Origin: Siphonodentalium dalli
Lineage: Eukaryota; Mollusca; Scaphopoda; Gadilida; Siphonodentaliidae
Direction of reading: 5' to 3'
Assembly: GCA_032622095.1 (NCBI GenBank)
Contig: CP136063.1
Coordinates: 276,697,426 to 276,761,425 of the forward strand
DNA length: 64,000 nt
Shown: one piece after another, positions 11,693 to 21,600 of the stretch
Position numbering within the stretch: position 1 is the first letter of the stretch
How the letters are laid out: every line of letters begins with the position of its first letter
Notes under the pieces: model-generated
Told to the model about the DNA's origin: nothing
Databases searched by the model: none
Seen by the model: only the letters and a program-made list of their open reading frames with translations
Position numbers and translations under genes: made by a program

Positions 11693-11926
11693 ATGTACTT
11701 TATCAGTATCACTTTGATCAATATTAAGTCTTTCCAAGGTAAAGTCTTACTACATGTAGTGTAAAGTATATTTTATATTTATCGACTTATTTACATGAAA
11801 GTCATATTTTGATTCCAGGAATGTGACAATGTAGGGGTTAGTTATAAATATGCGATATCATTTTGCCCTATAATACAATGAATGAACATCAATCACCTAC
11901 TGACAGTCACGTGGAAACTGGACATA

Positions 11927-12451
11927 TTAACCCTTTCATGCAGGGTGCAGCACATTAACCCTTTTATGACAGTAGCTGTGCTGGTGCAGCATTAAAGACA
12001 CTGTGCCAGTGCATTGTCTGATATATGTGAGTCTCCCATTGGCAGCCTTGCATAGATACATGTAAGAGAATGCACTGGCTTACAAGGTCAGTGTAAATAT
12101 TGTTAGGCCAATACATTCTCTTATATATGCGAGGCTCCCCATGGGAGACATGCATAATTATATAAGAGAATGCATTGGCACAGGGTTTTCAAAAAATTTC
12201 AGAAAGGTTCAGTCATGTAATGGTTAAATATCATGTGCCAGTGCATTCTCTTATATATGCGAGTCTCCCATAGGGAGCCTCGAATATATAAGAGAATGCA
12301 TTGGCTTACAACTTACAAGGTAAATAATGTTAGGCCAATGTATTCTCTTACATGTATATATGCAAGGGTCCATATGGGAGAATCACATATATACGTCATT
12401 GGCACAGGGTTTTCGCCAAATTTCAGGAAGCTCCAGTCATGGAATGGTTAA
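11927..12451. mobile_element. Two adjacent piggyBac-like paired-hairpin MITEs
   Basis: TTAACCCTTTTATGAC at the left and TCATGTAATGGTTAA near 12226 bound the first element. A second, left-truncated copy ends in TCATGGAATGGTTAA at 12451. Each contains palindromes of the form GCATTCTCTTATATATGCGAG ... ATATATAAGAGAATGCA. The full-length relative in the opposite orientation is at 63114-63381. Short frames here come from the palindromes. Confidence 0.65.
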
Positions 12452-12542
12452 CATGAAATTTCATTCTTCAATTTCCTGCCATGTCCTGGTAAAATATGGC
12501 TATTGAATTTGACAGTATTGTATAAGTTTTCCATTGATGTAG

Positions 12543-12945
12543 GGTATACCGCTATACTTAAAGTAATTGACCACCAATAACGTGGTGTCACCCCGTTAAT
12601 ACCGCGGTACTATACCGCGGTATCCTCCAATACCGCGGTACTGATACCGCTTGTTAATGCGAACAAGTATGTGGGAGTAAATACCTCCCCTCAAAGAGTT
12701 CCATGAAAATCACCGTGGTATTCAAAAAAATTAATGCAGTGCCCGCTAAAAGACCGCGGTATTCAAAAAAATTAATGCGGTGCCCGCTAAAAGACTGCGG
12801 TATCATTATCGCCCAATACCGTAACTCCACCGCCGTGACCATCTCGATACCGTTACCGTTTATTACCGGTATCACCGCGGTCATGACCGGGGTATCATCC
12901 CGTTTTTCTGGTCAATTACTTTGAGATTATGAGAATAGCGGTAAC
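12543..12945. repeat. Inverted-repeat element rich in TACCGCGGTA words
   Basis: The outer arms are AAAGTAATTGACCA and TGGTCAATTACTTT, with ACCGCTAT and ATAGCGGT further out. The interior contains many copies of CCGCGGTA or variants, itself palindromic (SacII site). It is unlike the surrounding AT-rich intron. No TSD was established and it encodes nothing. Confidence 0.6.
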
Positions 12946-13065
12946 AGTTTTTAATAGCTGTACCAGTGGCAATACCGTAATAGTATTAGTAATTCAGAGT
13001 TAATTGTGGGAATAATTATGATCTCTAGACTCTTTATTAAAGTTATAAAATAAATGTATATGTAC

Positions 13066-13485
13066 CTCTTCCCTGGCAAGATTCACCCAGGTTTCTAATA
13101 AAATCTTTAGTCGTTTCTGATGGTTCTTGATTGTCGTTTTAACACTTATAAATATATCAGAAAGTTCTGTCTCTTTAATTGTTGGGCGCACATCATTGTC
13201 ACCAACATGATCATGTCCATTTAATTTATTAAACTCGAGTTTATTTCTATCATCCGACACGGACATGGCTCTTCTGAGCCTCCCTGCTCTGACATCGTCC
13301 TCCACGAAAGCAACAGGTTTTCCCACGCTCCCGATTCCGTCTCGAATGTCGCCATCTGAAACTCGCGCGTCTTTGTCAAAAACATTAGCGGCTAAATCCT
13401 TGTGGTAGAAAATAACATAATTACAACAAATAAATATCCATGCTATTGAAAACCATCGCGCAAATCTCCTCAGAGATAGGCGCAT
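13066..13485 (-). CDS. fng: Fringe-type beta-1,3-N-acetylglucosaminyltransferase, exon 1 (N-terminus)
   Basis: Exon 1 encodes 140 residues and ends with a GTACAT donor in phase 0. Fringe enzymes add GlcNAc to O-fucose on Notch EGF repeats in the Golgi, altering ligand response; that role is family knowledge. Seen here: a short basic cytoplasmic tail, a signal-anchor at residues 12-27 (FSIAWIFICCNYVIFY) giving type II topology, a polar stem, a dibasic stretch RLRR (69-72) that could be a proprotein-convertase site, and the start of the catalytic domain at 110 (DIFISVKTTIKNHQKRL...LLETWV). Exons 2-4 continue in frame with the Fringe signatures TYFFSDTDD, GHLINTNCS and ALCCKMSVEYD. The C-terminal half, including the catalytic aspartates, lies outside the window. 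The start is the first ATG of the frame, preceded by a short leader, 218 bp from the divergent syntaxin-8 start. Fringe is clear; which vertebrate paralogue it matches is not decidable. Confidence 0.92.
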
Positions 13486-13703
13486 TACTTTCGCAGAAAC
13501 AAACTTTTAGGAACAAAAAAGTTTCCAACATTCCTCTGCGCCGTCACATTGTCGATGAAATGTCCCCACAAAAGTAAACACAGTTTCTAAATATAACTAG
13601 GTCAAAGAACCTGCCCTCTGACCTTTAGGTTCAAAGTTCGCGGGTCACGTTTTCTGCTAACACTTCCGTATGTTTTTTGTTTCCCTACTTTCGTGTTATC
13701 GAA
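13486..13703. promoter_or_regulatory. Probable bidirectional promoter between fringe and STX8
   Basis: Only 218 bp separate the two divergent start codons, so both promoters and 5' leaders must lie here unless upstream noncoding exons exist. No TATA box stands out. Visible motifs include AGGTCAAAG (13599-13607), TGACCTTT (13619-13626) and AGGTTCAAAGTTCG (13627-13640), which resemble nuclear-receptor half-sites; GTCACGT (13644-13650), half of a CLEAR/E-box palindrome; and ACTTCCG (13662-13668), an ETS-like core. Their function is inference. Confidence 0.6.
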
Positions 13704-13717
13704 ATGGGAGATTCTTG
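13704..13717 (+). CDS. STX8: Syntaxin-8 (Qc-SNARE), exon 1
   Basis: Fourteen coding bases (ATGGGAGATTCTTG) followed by a GTGAGG donor. Spliced to exon 2 they read MGDSWLDEYDHCC, matching the short D-x-W-x3-YD N-terminus of syntaxin-8. The gene continues through exons at 28099, 30676, 36418, 46068, 58848 and 62943, all in phase, giving 212 complete codons before the right edge. Syntaxin-8 is a Qc-SNARE of late endosomes and lysosomes that pairs with syntaxin-7, Vti1b and VAMP8 (family knowledge). Order of parts: N-terminal helical domain (exons 2-4), linker (exon 5), SNARE motif (exons 6-7); the transmembrane anchor is expected in an eighth exon beyond the window. The length fits the roughly 236-residue vertebrate protein. 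Intron 1 (14.4 kb) holds the LTR retrotransposon. Confidence 0.88.
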
Positions 13718-14096
13718 GTGAGGTTTTATAGATTATTTGTGTTTCAAATCACGGCTTTTCATTTATGGTTATGTAAACAATAATACATATCAACCGGTTA
13801 ACCCCTAAACGGGGGATAAAGTGTTACTGCAGTGTAACGTTTGTTAACTTGAGAGTGACAATCAGTGTCAAACGACTCAAGTCAAAGTGAAAGTCTCAAT
13901 CCATCATTTCATGTTGTTGTTGTACATTGCAACGTTCTAAGACTAATTCACTAATTGTGAAAGTCACAGAAAAATAATGAAGACAACAGTTAGAATTGGA
14001 CATTTAATGATCAAAATCAATGAACAATAGAATTGGAATAGGGCAAGGAAATGGTATCTGGAGAAGTCGGTCCCGCGCAGACGGTAGATCCTGCTT

Positions 14097-14198
14097 CATG
14101 TAAGAATACACAAAATCATAAATGTTTCTCCATATATATTATTGACACGGATATAATATATGGAGAAATATATATGATTTCGTGTATTCTTAAATGAA
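14097..14198. repeat. Palindrome (foldback element) upstream of the retroelement
   Basis: The arms TGTAAGAATACACAAAATCATA and TATGATTTCGTGTATTCTTA pair around the centre ATATTATTGACACGGATATAAT. The inverse homology extends outward on both sides (GCGCAGACGGTAGATCCTGC and GGACCTACTGCGCAGACGG are partly matching). It may be a small MITE. Confidence 0.55.
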
Positions 14199-14321
14199 GG
14201 ACCTACTGCGCAGACGGCCCCGGCCATACGAAGACAGCTCCGCGCGAAGATGGTCCCAGAGAAGTTGGACCTGTTAATTAGATGGGAGTTGAATGAATCC
14301 TTAAATCGGCTTAATTTGATT

Positions 14322-14325
14322 GAGG
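14322..14325. other. Target-site duplication (left), GAGG
   Basis: GAGG lies immediately before the 5' LTR and is repeated immediately after the 3' LTR (25925-25928). A 4-bp duplication is within the normal range for Ty3/gypsy integrases. Confidence 0.8.
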
Positions 14326-14443
14326 TGTTGTGTAAATAGTCATGTGCTTGTTAAGAGTGCCCAAGGGAGGTCACTCGTGACGCCAGTTCCGACTGGGAAA
14401 CGCAAACCCGGAACCAGGAGCCAGGTCTAGGAAGCGCGGGAAC

Positions 14444-14451
14444 TGACGTCA
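14444..14451 (+). promoter_or_regulatory. CRE/ATF site in the LTR
   Basis: The perfect 8-bp palindrome TGACGTCA, the CREB/ATF consensus, lies mid-LTR (its twin is at 25748-25755). It may act as an enhancer of element transcription; the motif is seen, the function inferred. Confidence 0.55.
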
Positions 14452-14549
14452 CGGCAGACGATTTCTAAATACAGACCACAGCGGCAGCTTGTTATTACTC
14501 TGAGCAAAAGTGATCAACTAGAAGTTAATAATGATCTGGATTCACAGTT

Positions 14550-14557
14550 AGGTGAGT
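14550..14557 (+). promoter_or_regulatory. Candidate splice donor in the 5' LTR
   Basis: TTAG|GTGAGTC matches the metazoan 5' splice consensus very well. If transcription starts upstream in the LTR, this donor lies in the leader and could pair with the acceptor at 22921-22934 to give a short mRNA for the third ORF. Confidence 0.5.
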
Positions 14558-14620
14558 CTAGTTTACTTAACCATTGTGTAGACATTGTCTATAAGGTATA
14601 AAACACCCCTTTATACTTTA

Positions 14621-15175
14621 CTGGCGTCCGTCGACATTTGTTTATCTGTGCGGAATTTCCCAATTTCGCCGTTTTCTGACACGCTGCACTAAGCGAGTCA
14701 TTTTCGCACAATTGTGAATGTGATTCGATCCTAGTATACTCAAAAGGATTTATACTGGTAGCATATTGTAATTTTCACGGAAATCGTTACTTTTAACGAT
14801 TTTGTGACAATTTTTAACTTCGGAAATTCAACAATTGAATTTTCGGCGTGCCGTCATCTACTAGTATTATAAATAGTAATAACTATTTATTGGTAATAAA
14901 GCATCTTCGGTGATAACTACCACAGTTGTAATTGAAGATCATTAGTATCAAGTTTTCAAAAGATTTATTCTGGATCCAGTGTGTTTGAGAAAAATAATTT
15001 TTTTCAATACACTGTAAAAAATTTATTCTTTCAAAGAATATATTTTTCCTTTTTATCATCTGGTTCTTTTGGAAATTTACTATTTGTGCGGTCTAGACAG
15101 GTGTAGCAATAAATAGGTACATCAGTGTCGACCGCCCACCAAGTTTTTACCATTTTGTCAACAAATAAATCCGCA
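14621..15175 (+). other. Primer-binding site and gag leader
   Basis: TGGCGTCCGTCGACATTTG begins one base after the LTR. The TGG start, complementary to a tRNA CCA end, makes it the likely minus-strand primer site; I could not name the tRNA. The remaining leader to the gag ATG is AT-rich and untranslated. Confidence 0.6.
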
Positions 15176-18100
15176 ATGGATAAAATAAAGGTAAACACGG
15201 CAAGTTCTGAAGAACTGTGCCTAATCCCAAACGTAGGGAAGAAATTGGCAAGCCTGATAATGAAGAAGAGACAGGAGCTACAATTTTTGGGGGAAGAGGA
15301 TTTAATGGAAATACCTCACTTCAGGGGGTCCCCAGACCAATGGGCAGTGATCGATCTGTCCAGGCCCGGGCATGACTCAGGAAATGATTATCCCGTGCTA
15401 CCAGCAGATTTGTCTGACAACCGGACACATCGATCAGACAAGCCACCACACACTGGGATAACAGACATCACTCCCCCACCCACAAATCTGAAAATGAGAC
15501 CATATACTAACCTCATTCAGGACAACCCCTCCCCATATCAAAGGGAGAATACACTACCTGCAGCCCACAATGGGCAAGTAGTCATGGAATCAGTAAGGGG
15601 AAAGGGGGAGCTGGCCAATACGTTCCCTAATCTAGAAAGTGACAATGATGAGGATCACATGGCCACCATCCCATCACCCACCAATGTAAATGTTGGTGGG
15701 GTACAGTCACATAGGTCATTGGTTACATCGCCGGTCAGCGACAGACATGAGATTAACCAACACAGGTCACCCCAAACTGGGCCACAATGGCCAGGTAACC
15801 CGTCATGTCAGGCCCCATATGAGGTAATACAACCTACACGTGGATCACAAACCATTGCCCACTGTACAGTGACACAAATGTCGTTGACACAGCCTTCAGT
15901 GTTGCAACATGCTCGCACACGAGCAGGCATAGTGGAACAATCCACAGGCCAAACGCAAGCTACAATAGCAGCTGAGAGTCGACATCATGTGATCAGCTAC
16001 CCACAGTTGGATCAGGGGCGACCACAATGGGACCCCGAGTACGAGAACGGCACAGATCCAATTGTTGGCGCCCCATACAGCAATTCCTCAAATGTGAATC
16101 GCTATGGCAATTATTCTCCAAACATGGGGGGTAGTTTCGCAGGGCAAACACCAACTTCAGGTGGTGATAACCAACAACAAACCACTCAGGGACCCAATGC
16201 CATGTCACAAGAGCATAATGCTAAGCGACGGCAGGCACCAGGTGACAACCGAAACAACCCACCGACCTATGATGGTTATGATGAGCGTGCACGGCTGTTA
16301 GAGACAGTTCGGGTGAATGGTTTAACATCTAACACAGACGTCCGATCCAAGGGTTTGTCGGCGATTAAGCCAGACTCAGTACCTCAGGCCTACAACAGGC
16401 CCCACCTTGGAAAGGTAGAATGCACCCAAAGATCAGGGGTACCTCTAGTGGGCCCGGCACCAGTCTCACATTCATACTACCAATCGCCCACATCAGGGGA
16501 GGTGATGTCCTCTCAGAGACACCCCCTGGATCAGCAGCGTTTAGCAGGGCTAACAAATACCACCCTAGGTTCAAAATCAGTACAACCAGGGCGGTTCAGA
16601 GCAACCCCGGTTACTCGAAATCAACTGGCACATGCACATGGTGGGGACGAGGGGCCGGTAAACCATGAGTACCTGGGTTCTGCGCGAAACCAGGGCGGCG
16701 GATACATTGGTCAAAATGAACCAAGGGTGACCACACAATTCCAATCAGAATTGAGTGAATTCTCGGGTGACATCCATGGTTTAACATACAGGCCCTCACC
16801 AGACATAAATGGTGAAGGGAGGGGTTCTGACACCAACCAAAATGGCCGGATCTGGGCAGAACCTCCACAAGCTCAATATGCAGAGCAAATGGTAGGGGCG
16901 ACGAGGCAGGCATCGTACGTTACAGGTGGGGATTTCGGGGCCCACCAGGTATACCACCAAACCGAGTCCACCCCCTCACACATGGCAGAACATACGAATC
17001 TGACCGGTGCTCATAAAAAGCGAGCACGGTTCAGCAACAGTTATGAAGAGAGTGATTTCGACCGATCACTAGTCACAACTCGACCACAACGGGAGAGTTT
17101 TAATCATGTCAGGATGGAAGGGCCGGGCCGCAACGGCCCAGATACCAATACCACCTTTGGAATTCAGTGTGTTTCACCACAGGGCCCGGAAACCGGTTAT
17201 GACAACTTTAGTCAGGCACCAGCTAGACCAAGGTTTCAACCATTTCAGACACCAGGGTTACAAACACCCTTACCTTACCCCGTTCCCACGATAGGGTTGA
17301 TGATGCAACCTCGGGTGCTCGAGGACACTGGCACATCACCGGGCCACAACCAGTTATTCAGGCCCGCCCCAATGGTTCCCGCGCAACGCCATGGAACATT
17401 GGAAGTGAGACCACAAGGAAATTACAATTTCTACGACCATAATGAGTCTAATGCACCTGAACAGCGGCGGCCTCGACAACGGCCAGAGGCCGGACGAGAC
17501 ATTGGGTCTGGCCCTCGTTTAAATCGAAATGAGTTCACGCCGGTTCGCCATCCACCCAGACTGCCGAAAGGTTTTTGGTATGATGGTGGTGAACCGTGGC
17601 AGCCTTTCAAGCTCAAGTTTACCCAATATTCAGAGGCTCAGCAATGGAACCCTGACGAAACCAAGCAGGCATTGTGTTGGTGTTTGGGGGGTCGTGCTAG
17701 CGAGTACTACACGCTCCTAAATGAACGGAATCCAGACACTGACATAACTCAACTGTTAGAGGGTTTGGAGGCACGTTTCGGGTTTCATGACCTACCGGAA
17801 ACGACTCAACTTCGTTTCCAACAAGCCCGCCAACAGCCAGATCAGACCCTGGAAGAGTGGGCTGAGATGGTCCTGACCTTGGCAACCAGAGCATTCAAGG
17901 AATGTTCAGCGGAGTTCACCTTCAAGCAGGCAATTGTCCGTTTCTGTCAGGGTTGTAGCGACACTAGGGCTGCAGAGTTGGTGGCCATGGAGAACCCCTC
18001 CACAATGGAACGGGCGATGAACCGCATTCGTTGGCACCAACACACATATGCGGCAATTCATGGTTCAAGGTCACCACGCCGGGAAGTGCGCCGAGTATCC

Positions 18101-18607
18101 TCAGATACCGACGAGGACTATAGTCCAAGTAGGGTCAGGGCTATTAGGTCATCAGGGCGGGGGAGATCAGGTTTCAGACAATCCCGGAATGACTATAACA
18201 GTCCCCGGGGTGATTGGCAATCCGGAAATGAACAGCGAGCAAGTTCCCCGGGCTCTGCTCAATCCAACCGAAACCCAAGCGAGTTTGCGGTCTGGAAAGC
18301 TCGCACTTTAGCTTTAGAGACGAATATATCAGGTCTCAGCGGAAAGTTTGACAAGCTGACAACAACTGTCGAGAAGCTGTCTGTGTCTCTGGGAAACCCA
18401 GGAGGATCGTCAACAACTGACAAATCCAAGATGGAACCAAAGTCAAGGTCACCATCTCCCAAGGTCAAATCCACCCAGTGTTTCCTCTGTTCCGGATATG
18501 GACATTACCAACGAGACTGTCCCTCCCGCAACTCAGAGAATCATTCAAACCATGAGACACGAGTAAAATTCTCGTTACCAACAAACTCCAAGGGGTCGGA
18601 GGCATAG
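15176..18607 (+). CDS. gag: Gag polyprotein with N-terminal helix-hairpin-helix
   Basis: About 1143 residues from the ATG at 15176; a GTG at 15125 in the same frame is not needed. Residues 3-46 (KVNTASSEELCLIPNVG ... EEDLMEIP) match the ComEA-type helix-hairpin-helix DNA-binding module, including the PNVGKK hairpin. Residues of about 60-790 are low-complexity, rich in Q, P, N, G, S and T, and look disordered. A retrotransposon capsid domain follows at about 796-960 (PKGFWYDGGEPWQPFKLKF, CWCLGGRASEYY, TLEEWAEMVLTLA). The C-terminus has an SR/RS-rich stretch and one CCHC zinc knuckle at about 1102-1115 (CFLCSGYGHYQRDC), the nucleocapsid-like RNA-binding finger. Gag forms the particle and packages RNA. 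It is two to three times the usual Ty3/gypsy Gag length, and the HhH is not standard. The 3' end overlaps the pol frame by about 50 nt. Confidence 0.93.
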   Translation: MDKIKVNTASSEELCLIPNVGKKLASLIMKKRQELQFLGEEDLMEIPHFRGSPDQWAVIDLSRPGHDSGNDYPVLPADLSDNRTHRSDKPPHTGITDITPPPTNLKMRPYTNLIQDNPSPYQRENTLPAAHNGQVVMESVRGKGELANTFPNLESDNDEDHMATIPSPTNVNVGGVQSHRSLVTSPVSDRHEINQHRSPQTGPQWPGNPSCQAPYEVIQPTRGSQTIAHCTVTQMSLTQPSVLQHARTRAGIVEQSTGQTQATIAAESRHHVISYPQLDQGRPQWDPEYENGTDPIVGAPYSNSSNVNRYGNYSPNMGGSFAGQTPTSGGDNQQQTTQGPNAMSQEHNAKRRQAPGDNRNNPPTYDGYDERARLLETVRVNGLTSNTDVRSKGLSAIKPDSVPQAYNRPHLGKVECTQRSGVPLVGPAPVSHSYYQSPTSGEVMSSQRHPLDQQRLAGLTNTTLGSKSVQPGRFRATPVTRNQLAHAHGGDEGPVNHEYLGSARNQGGGYIGQNEPRVTTQFQSELSEFSGDIHGLTYRPSPDINGEGRGSDTNQNGRIWAEPPQAQYAEQMVGATRQASYVTGGDFGAHQVYHQTESTPSHMAEHTNLTGAHKKRARFSNSYEESDFDRSLVTTRPQRESFNHVRMEGPGRNGPDTNTTFGIQCVSPQGPETGYDNFSQAPARPRFQPFQTPGLQTPLPYPVPTIGLMMQPRVLEDTGTSPGHNQLFRPAPMVPAQRHGTLEVRPQGNYNFYDHNESNAPEQRRPRQRPEAGRDIGSGPRLNRNEFTPVRHPPRLPKGFWYDGGEPWQPFKLKFTQYSEAQQWNPDETKQALCWCLGGRASEYYTLLNERNPDTDITQLLEGLEARFGFHDLPETTQLRFQQARQQPDQTLEEWAEMVLTLATRAFKECSAEFTFKQAIVRFCQGCSDTRAAELVAMENPSTMERAMNRIRWHQHTYAAIHGSRSPRREVRRVSSDTDEDYSPSRVRAIRSSGRGRSGFRQSRNDYNSPRGDWQSGNEQRASSPGSAQSNRNPSEFAVWKARTLALETNISGLSGKFDKLTTTVEKLSVSLGNPGGSSTTDKSKMEPKSRSPSPKVKSTQCFLCSGYGHYQRDCPSRNSENHSNHETRVKFSLPTNSKGSEA

Positions 18608-21600
18608 GTCTGACTCTTGACCCCAACACAAACACAGACCTTGAAATAAACCCTACCGATATCTCATTTAATGACCTACCTGAATTGACCATTCAGCGGG
18701 TTAAATCACATTCAGCAATTGAAATTCCAATTAGTGTAGCAGGCACAGCAACTCGTGCTATTGTTGACACCGCCGCGGATGTCACTATCCTGTCTGACAA
18801 ACTGTTCAGTGAACTTCAGCCTACCCCTAAGATTATAAGGAACCTGAAGTTCAACACTGCAGCCAGGGATGGTCAGATGATGGGCAGTCTAGTAGGTCCC
18901 GTTTCTATCAAAGTGGGGGGTTTAGAAGTGGAGGAGAGAGTCTATGTTGCACCAATCGAGGACACAATGTTACTGGGCATAGATTTCTTGAAGAAACATC
19001 AAGCAAAAATTGATGTCCAAAAGGGCTCAATATCATTGGGGAAGTATGATGTGCCTACAGTCTCGGGTGGGGACCCAGAAGTTGCGATAATCGCACGGGT
19101 AACAGTTTCCAAGGGAACGATAATTCCTCCACAGTCGGTGGTGTGGCTACAATGTGACATCCATCCACCCATGGCAAATTTCATGCTGGAGCCCAGGATG
19201 TTAGATAGCATTTTCATGTTACCATCTCTACATCACGGGGATAAGCCCAAAGTTTGTTTCATTAACCCCAATAACCACCCGGTTCGCCTTTTTAAATCAC
19301 AACATGTGGCGGATGCCTCAGAAATTGATAGTATCCTGGCAGATAGGGACAAACTGGATAGGCACAATGACCTAGACCAGAACCGGAGTGAAGAACCAAT
19401 AAATAGCTCCATGAGTCCGATGGCAGCAGCAACTGTGGCCATGGTTTCCTCAGGGGGGGATCAACCAGAGAGGCAGGGGGAATCCCAATCGAGGGTAGGA
19501 GCTACACCAGCAACAGGTGAAGACCCCATCCCAGACAAACACACTATATTAAGCAAAATTCCTGAGCGACTACAGGATTTGTTTAAAGAGTCCACCAAGC
19601 TAATAACAGAGCCCTACATATCTCAACTGGCTGACTTGTTGGTGGAGTTCCAAGATGTGTTTGCCCGCGATGAGTTTGATTTAGGGAATTTTCGAGAAAT
19701 CGAACACTGTATCGACACGGGGGAGGCGCGACCAGTTAGACAACCTATGAGGCGCACTCCCATGCATTTCGTGGACAAAGAGGAGGCCCATCTGAAGAAA
19801 CTTCTAGCAAGTAAGGTGATAGAGCCATCCCTGTCTGAGTGGGTTTCCCCTCCAGTCTTGGTTAAAAAACGTGATTCCACAGTGCGGTGGTGCATTGACT
19901 TTCGGCTGGTTAATGCTGTGACCACAAAGGAAACCTACCCACTGCCAAGGATCGATGAATGTTTAGACACTCTGAGTGGGAACCTTTGGTTCGGAAAGGC
20001 CGACTGCATGGCAGCGTATCATCAGGTATATGTACGCGAGGCAGATCGTTGTAAGACAGCGTTCCAGACCAAATATGGATCTTTCCAGTTCGTTAAAATG
20101 CCTTTTGGACTCTCGGGAAGCCCGTTCACGTGGTGTAGGGTGATAGACATGGTCCTGCAGGGGCTAAATTGGGACATCTGTCTAGGCTATATCGACGACG
20201 TGGTTATCAATGGAGTGTCGGAAAGTGTGCACTTGGAAAATTTGACTAAAGTTCTAAGTCGTTTCAGAAAGTATGATCTGAAATTAAAGCCAAGCAAGTG
20301 TGTTTTCTTTCAGCAGACCATTGAATTCCTGGGTCGAATTGTCAGTCGGACAGGGGTGCAAATGAGTGACTCATCAATTGAGATTGTTCAAAATTGGCCG
20401 GAGCCTACATGCACTCGGGAGGTGGAAAGTTTCTGTGGCCTAACCAACTACCATAGGTCATTCATTCGGAACTATGCTGAAATAGCCCAACCACTCTATT
20501 CCATAACAGGGAAACATAAATTTCACTGGGGCCAGGAGCAACAGAGCGCTTTCGACAACCTGAAAGTGGCTTTGACATCACCCCCTTTACTTGCATTACC
20601 AAATCGTACGGACATGCTCATTTTGGACACCGATGCCAGCTGCCATTCAATTGGGGCCGAGCTCCTCCAACTCCAAAATGGAGAGGAGCGGGTCGTCGCA
20701 TTCGGTAGTTTTTCTCTAACCCCCCAGCAAACCAAATATTGCACTACTCGTCGCGAATTGTTGGCAGTGGTCCGTTTCACAAGGCAGTTTCGGCACTACC
20801 TCTTGGGGAAACCTTTTCTCTTGAGGACAGACCACAACAGTCTCAAATGGTTGATGAATTTCAAAGATCCCCAGAACCAGTTGGCACGATGGTTGGAAGA
20901 ACTGAGCAGATATGACATGGTCATAGAGCACAGGCCAGGGGTGAAACATGCCAACGCTGACACAATGTCGCGAAGGCCGCAGGATGTGACTTGCCCACTT
21001 TACGTGGCTGGGTGCAACCTGAGTAATCTCCCATGTGGTGGTTGCAAATACTGCCAGCGCTTACACACAAGCTGGGCAAAGTTTGAGGAAGATGTCGATT
21101 TTGTGGTACCCCTAGCTCAGGGTTCAGTCCAGTTCTCAGAAATTGGTCATGATACCCCAACGGTAGCCAAACTGAGCAGTCTTGAGGCATCAGGGGCAGA
21201 TGATATCATAGCGTTACCTTGGGACTCAGACAAGGACTGGGTAGATACCCAGGAAAACATAGGCAGCATATGCCCTGCATCAGGGTGGACCCACACTCAC
21301 CTTATGCTCAACTATTCCCCTGGTAGGGAGCAAGCTATCCCAATCAGACAAACCACCTCCCCGGAAGATACCCTTGGAACACAAGCAACAGGCGACCCGC
21401 CTTTACTATCTGACATAGGTAGCCGTGAAGATCTGGCTACGGTCCAACAATTGGATCCAGACCTAGGCCCCATATTCACGTGGTTGGAAGTGGGAAATGA
21501 GCCTTCTGAGGGGGAGTTGTTTCTGGGAAGTCAAACAACCAAATACATCTGGGTGAACCGGAAACGATTCCTCATCAAGGATGGCCTTTTGTATAAGATA

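Larger units (their letters stand above)
10644..13065 (-). other. Fringe intron 1
   Basis: Contains three noncoding inverted-repeat elements (11216-11692, 11927-12451 and 12543-12945, listed separately). The remaining DNA, including 10644-11215, is AT-rich with no gene seen. Confidence 0.6.
14326..14620 (+). repeat. 5' LTR
   Basis: 295 bp, beginning TGTTGTGTAAATAG and ending CCCTTTATACTTTA, identical to the 3' LTR on direct reading. It contains a perfect CRE palindrome TGACGTCA (14444-14451), a consensus splice donor AG|GTGAGT (14550-14557) and TATAAAA only 17 bp from its end (14597-14603). Ends are TG...TA, not the canonical TG...CA; the boundary is set by the flanking 4-bp duplication. Confidence 0.95.

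Noticed and set aside
14597-14603. TATAAAA near the LTR end as the element's promoter
   Set aside because: A start about 30 bp downstream would fall outside the LTR and could not support normal LTR replication; the real start is probably upstream.
15125-15175. GTG at 15125 as the gag start
   Set aside because: In frame but not an ATG; the ATG at 15176 starts directly before the HhH module.
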